The notes beneath the pieces were generated by a model. The model was not told the origin of the DNA, made no database searches, and saw only the letters and a list, made by a program, of their open reading frames with translations. The translations under genes were made by a program, and so were the position numbers. Positions 60,468 to 64,000 of a DNA stretch of 64,000 bases are shown here, one piece after another. Each line of letters opens with the position of its first letter. The first letter of the stretch is position 1. The DNA lies in NCBI RefSeq assembly GCF_001054325.1, contig NZ_JVVM01000026.1:1-64000 (forward strand). Direction: 5' to 3'. The DNA comes from Corynebacterium vitaeruminis (GTDB lineage Bacteria; Actinomycetota; Actinomycetes; Mycobacteriales; Mycobacteriaceae).

Positions 60468-62060
60468 ATGAGAATCGGCATCCCCTTAGAACCCGATCCC
60501 CAGCAAACAATTGTGGCTGCGACCCCGGATACCGTCAGCAAGCTCGTCAAGCTTGGCTACGATGTCGCCGTGCAGGCTGACGCCGGCCTGGCTGCTAAGT
60601 TCACCAACGCGGACTACGAATCCGCCGGTGCCACCATTGTCGACGAGTCTGTCTGGCACAGCGATATCGTCGTAACGCTCGACACCCCGCCGGAGCAGTT
60701 CCGTGCACTGCTTAACGACGGTGCCCTGCTGATTAGCCGACTTGCGCCAGGCCGTAACGAAGAACTGGTCGAAGAGCTCGCTCAGCGCAACATCACTGCC
60801 CTTGCTATGGACGCAGTTCCCCGCATTTCCAGGGCACAGTCGATGGACGTGCTGTCCTCGATGGCCAACATCGGCGGCTACCGCGCAGTGGTCGAAGCGG
60901 CTTCTGCGTACGGTCGTCTTTTCACTGGCCAGGTGACTGCTGCAGGCAAAATGCCACCGGCTACCGTCTATGTCATCGGTGCCGGTGTCGGTGGACTGGC
61001 CGCAATTGGTACGGCCAACTCGATGGGCGCAATTGTCAAGGCAACGGACCTGCGCCCTGAAGCCGGCGAACAGGTCGAATCGATGGGTGCAGAGTTCATC
61101 CCGATTCCGGCTGCCACCGAGAAGTCTGAGGACGGCTACGCCAAGGAAATGACCAATGATCAGGCTGCCGCTGCCGCGAAGCTCTACTCCGAGCAGTCCG
61201 CGCAGGCTGACATCGTCATTACCACCGCGAACATTCCGGGCCGACGCTCTCCGCTGCTACTGACTGCTGCAGACGTTGCAGCTATGAAGCCGGGCAGCGT
61301 CATCGTCGACATGGCTGCCGCCGGTGGCGGTAACTGCGAGATGACCGTTCCGGGCAAGACCATTGTCACCGACAACGGTGTGACCATCATCGGTTACACC
61401 GACCTCGCTGGACGTCTGCCCGCTCAGGCATCGTCGCTGTACGGCCAGAACATCGTCAACCTGTTCAAGCTGATTACGCCAGAAAAGGATGGCTCTCCGG
61501 TTCTCGATCTCGAGGACGAGATTATCCGTGGCATCACCGTGACGAAGGCTCGCCCGCAGGCAGGTGGCACTGGCGCTACCGGAGCTGAGATTCTCTGGCC
61601 ACCGCCGCCAATCAAGGTTGCTGTCACCCCGGCTGCCCCACTGCAGGAGCAGCAAGCTCAGCAGGCTGCGTTTGAAGAAAACGCACCGGAGAAGGTCTCC
61701 TTCATGGGCGGAGGAATGGGCTCCAAGATTGCTATTGGTTTGACTGCATTGCTGGCGATTGTGGTCATGCTCAGCGCACCGCACAGCGTGAGCTCCAACT
61801 TCATGGTTCTCACCTTGGCCATCGTGCTTGGCTTCTACGTCATCTCCGCGGTCACTCCACGCTTGCACACTCCACTGATGTCTGAGACCAACGCGATTTC
61901 CGGCATTGTGCTGGTGGGCGCGATTCTGCAGGTCGGAAGCTCCAACCTGCTGGTTTCCGGACTCGCATTCGCGGCCATCGTGGTCAGCTCCATCAACATC
62001 TTCGGCGGTTTCGCCGTCACCGACCGCATGCTTGGCATGTTTGTGAAAGAGGAGGCATAA
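60468..62060 (+). CDS. pntA: Proton-translocating NAD(P) transhydrogenase alpha subunit
   Basis: This subunit binds NAD(H) and, with PntB, couples hydride transfer to NADP+ with proton flow. The alanine-dehydrogenase-like domain I starts MRIGIPLEPDPQQTIVAATP, with the dinucleotide loop VYVIGAGVGGLAAIGTANSM and the RQD-like region around DAVPRISRAQSMDVLSSMAN. A linker of about 40 residues rich in Ala/Gln follows, then the membrane domain with four helices (IAIGLTALLAIVVMLSAPHS, SSNFMVLTLAIVLGFYVISA). The two domains that are separate proteins (PntAa and PntAb) in some bacteria are fused here, as in E. coli. pntB begins six bases downstream. Confidence 0.95.
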   Translation: MRIGIPLEPDPQQTIVAATPDTVSKLVKLGYDVAVQADAGLAAKFTNADYESAGATIVDESVWHSDIVVTLDTPPEQFRALLNDGALLISRLAPGRNEELVEELAQRNITALAMDAVPRISRAQSMDVLSSMANIGGYRAVVEAASAYGRLFTGQVTAAGKMPPATVYVIGAGVGGLAAIGTANSMGAIVKATDLRPEAGEQVESMGAEFIPIPAATEKSEDGYAKEMTNDQAAAAAKLYSEQSAQADIVITTANIPGRRSPLLLTAADVAAMKPGSVIVDMAAAGGGNCEMTVPGKTIVTDNGVTIIGYTDLAGRLPAQASSLYGQNIVNLFKLITPEKDGSPVLDLEDEIIRGITVTKARPQAGGTGATGAEILWPPPPIKVAVTPAAPLQEQQAQQAAFEENAPEKVSFMGGGMGSKIAIGLTALLAIVVMLSAPHSVSSNFMVLTLAIVLGFYVISAVTPRLHTPLMSETNAISGIVLVGAILQVGSSNLLVSGLAFAAIVVSSINIFGGFAVTDRMLGMFVKEEA

Positions 62061-62066
62061 AGTCTA

Positions 62067-63542
62067 ATGGCTAGCATTGATACTGCTTCGCTTCTGGACT
62101 GGACCTACCGTCTGTCCAACGTCGGCTACATTGTCGCCGCCGTCCTGTTCCTCGCTGCCCTCTCGGGCCTGTCCAAGCCGGAGACCGCTCGCCGCGGAAA
62201 CGCCTTCGGTATTGCCGGCATGGCCGTCGCCGTTGTAATTGCCATCTTTCAGGCACTCGTCACCGCTGACACCAAGCCGGATTCTCACTTCTCCCCGCTG
62301 ATTACCCTGATTCTCATCGCTGTCGCTATCGGCATCGGTGGTGTCATCGGTATCACCCGCGCACGCAGCGTTGCCATGACTGGTATGCCGCAGCTGATTG
62401 CACTGTTCAACGGTCTGGTTGGACTCGGCGCTATCTTCATCGGCTTCAACTCGTACATCTTCGCCGAAGATGTTGACGCCGATGCCCTGAAGTTCCACTT
62501 CGGCGAGGTCTACATTGGCGTCTTCATCGGCGCTGTGACCTTCACTGGTTCCATCGTCGCTGGCCTGAAGCTGTCTGAGAAGATCAAGGGCTCGCCGCTG
62601 CTGCTGCCGGGCCGCAATGCTCTGAACATTGCCATTCTGGTGGTCACGCTGGTTCTGCTGGGTGTCTTCGTCGTAACCGGTGCGAACGGCGACGCCATCG
62701 CATGGGCGTGCATGATTGCAGTCACTGCTTTGGGGCTGTTCTTGGGCTGGCACCTGGTCATCGCTATCGGTGGTGGCGACATGCCGGTCGTCGTGTCCAT
62801 CATGAACTCCTACTCCGGTTGGGCCGCCGCTTTCACCGGTCTCATGCTTGGCAACCCGCTGCTCATCATCACCGGTGCGCTGGTTGGTTCCTCCGGCGCC
62901 TACCTGTCGTACATCATGTGTGAGGCCATGAACCGCTCCTTTGCCAACGTTATTCTGGGCGGCTTTGGCTCCGAAGCTTCGTCGGCAAGCGCCGTGGAAG
63001 GCTCCCACACCGAGGTCAACCACGAGGACACCGCCGAGATCCTGCGTGATGCAGACAAGATTCTCATCGCTCCGGGCTACGGTATGGCTGTAGCACAGGC
63101 TCAGTACGCCGTTGCCGACCTGGTCCGTAACCTGCGTGAAGCAGGTAAGGAAGTCGTCTTCGGTATCCACCCAGTCGCCGGCCGACTGCCGGGTCACATG
63201 AACGTGCTGCTGGCTGAGGCCAAGGTTCCGTACGACATCGTGCTGGAGCTGGACGAGGTCAACGACGACTTCGCTGATGTGGATGTCACCCTGGTCATCG
63301 GCGCAAATGACACCGTCAACCCGATGGCAGAGCAACCGGGCTCCCCGATTGCGGGTATGCCGGTGCTGAAGGTGTGGGAATCTGAGCGCGTGATTGTTCT
63401 CAAGCGTTCGATGGGTTCGGGTTACTCGGGCGTGCAGAACCCGCTGTTCTTCAACGAAAACACCGATATGCTCATCGGTGATGCGAAGGCCAGCATCGAC
63501 TCCCTGAACCGCATCCTGGCGGATTCGAAGGTCAACGCTTAA
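62067..63542 (+). CDS. pntB: Proton-translocating NAD(P) transhydrogenase beta subunit
   Basis: Nine or so membrane helices (about residues 10-265) form the rest of the proton channel, and the C-terminal 170 residues form NADP(H)-binding domain III. That domain contains [40 protein letters not shown] and [20 protein letters not shown], all characteristic of PntB. The end [18 protein letters not shown] is also conserved. The length of 491 is slightly longer than E. coli PntB (462). It forms a two-gene operon with pntA. Confidence 0.96.
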   Translation: MASIDTASLLDWTYRLSNVGYIVAAVLFLAALSGLSKPETARRGNAFGIAGMAVAVVIAIFQALVTADTKPDSHFSPLITLILIAVAIGIGGVIGITRARSVAMTGMPQLIALFNGLVGLGAIFIGFNSYIFAEDVDADALKFHFGEVYIGVFIGAVTFTGSIVAGLKLSEKIKGSPLLLPGRNALNIAILVVTLVLLGVFVVTGANGDAIAWACMIAVTALGLFLGWHLVIAIGGGDMPVVVSIMNSYSGWAAAFTGLMLGNPLLIITGALVGSSGAYLSYIMCEAMNRSFANVILGGFGSEASSASAVEGSHTEVNHEDTAEILRDADKILIAPGYGMAVAQAQYAVADLVRNLREAGKEVVFGIHPVAGRLPGHMNVLLAEAKVPYDIVLELDEVNDDFADVDVTLVIGANDTVNPMAEQPGSPIAGMPVLKVWESERVIVLKRSMGSGYSGVQNPLFFNENTDMLIGDAKASIDSLNRILADSKVNA

Positions 63543-63589
63543 CGCTTTGCGCAAACAGCGCGTAATAGTGGTGCCCGGGCGATTAATTC

Positions 63590-64000
63590 CTAGGCTTCGC
63601 CGCTACCTGCATCACGCACCATCGTGATGTGCTCAATGCCGGCTTCCATGAAGGTCTCCCCGATCTCATGGAAGCCGACTTTTGCGTACACAGCCTTCGC
63701 CTGCGTCTGGGCATGCAGGATGAGCCCGGTGTTCGGATGGTCTGCGATGACCTGCTGCAGCAGTTTCGAAGACAATCCCCTACCCCGGTCCGCGGCATCC
63801 ACGACAACGCGGCCGATGGTGCGCGGGTAGCTCGACGAGAACTCATCGAGCGTGTCAATAACACGCAAGTACGCAACAACCTTGCGGGAGTCATTGTCGT
63901 CGCGGATGAAATAGTGCTCCGCGGTATCTTCCAGATCGCGCCAATCCATTTCCGGCTCCGTACAGGACTGCTCGAGATAGAAAACGTCGGTACGCAGTGC
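63590..64000 (-). CDS. ElaA-type GNAT acetyltransferase, cut by the window edge
   Basis: The frame runs off the right edge. Within the window an internal ATG at 63949 exists, but the upstream codons read ALRTDVFYLEQSCTEPE and join DWRDLEDTAEHYFIRDD, which is the ElaA pattern (LRxDVFxxEQ, then RDLED). The gene is therefore 5'-incomplete. The acetyl-CoA-binding segment is TIGRVVVDAADRGRGLSSKLLQ, a variant of the GNAT Q/RxxGxG/A loop. The substrate is unknown. Confidence 0.85.
   Translation of the reverse strand, partial: ALRTDVFYLEQSCTEPEMDWRDLEDTAEHYFIRDDNDSRKVVAYLRVIDTLDEFSSSYPRTIGRVVVDAADRGRGLSSKLLQQVIADHPNTGLILHAQTQAKAVYAKVGFHEIGETFMEAGIEHITMVRDAGSGEA

Noticed and set aside
62064-63554. 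Frame antisense to pntB, and similar ones opposite the acyl-CoA dehydrogenase (30742-31938) and the GltD-like gene (52286-53656)
   Set aside because: Shadows of strongly conserved genes, with Asp/His/Gln-rich compositions typical of antisense translation.

Overview
The window is chromosomal DNA of a Corynebacterium-type actinobacterium. The gene order tatB-htrA-anti-sigma-sigE-O-methyltransferase, the divergent glgC/glgA pair, the DUF3117-folP2-LOG-dapE-dapD block and dapC-fdxC-(membrane protein)-mshB-lpqW-typA match the layout known in Corynebacterium and Mycobacterium. MshB (mycothiol), LpqW, FdxC and a DtxR-type iron box support this. Base composition looks moderately GC-rich. Species cannot be fixed from the sequence; a skin-associated, C. 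amycolatum-like organism is a low-confidence guess.

Layout. 1-4.1 kb: envelope-stress module (sigE, zinc anti-sigma, HtrA) next to TatB. 4.3-6.9 kb: glycogen/alpha-glucan genes glgC and glgA, divergent. 7.1-9.6 kb: accessory genes, a secreted endoglycoceramidase-like GH5 enzyme and acetolactate decarboxylase. 9.6-21.3 kb: rRNA methyltransferase, DUF3117, folP2, LOG protein and the succinylase lysine/diaminopimelate genes (dapE, a divergent dapD paralogue, amino-acid permease, true dapD, dapC), then ferredoxin. 21.5-27.1 kb: mshB, lpqW, typA. 27.7-30.4 kb: an abundant-looking secreted protein and small conserved genes. 30.7-36.5 kb: acyl-CoA dehydrogenase, YdcF, a small kinase and a YkoEDC-like ECF transporter. 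36.6-47 kb: GT-C and GT87 membrane glycosyltransferases, GH13 amylase, M20 and M18 peptidases, and an HtaA-domain protein behind a DtxR box. 47.3-49.1 kb: thiC with a TPP riboswitch. 49.4-51.9 kb: a DUF3558 lipoprotein translationally coupled to a PPE/EspB-like protein. 52-56.7 kb: a four-gene pyruvate:ferredoxin oxidoreductase-type operon whose last product is an NADPH-oxidoreductase/ferredoxin fusion. 56.8-58.9 kb: MFS exporter plus TetR regulator with a 30-bp palindromic operator. 58.9-64 kb: secreted alpha/beta hydrolase, pntAB transhydrogenase and a partial ElaA acetyltransferase.

The most novel signal is not a protein. A dispersed intergenic element of about 95-137 bp occurs three times (4166-4260, 10574-10702, 39246-39382 inverted), with a remnant at 52-84. 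Every copy lies 3' of genes. It has a modular 26-bp unit that is duplicated in two copies and an inverted-repeat stem whose arms differ between copies but stay complementary. The redox set is also unusual against C. glutamicum: a ferredoxin-dependent 2-oxoacid oxidoreductase, an NADPH-linking flavoprotein and PntAB lie within 12 kb.
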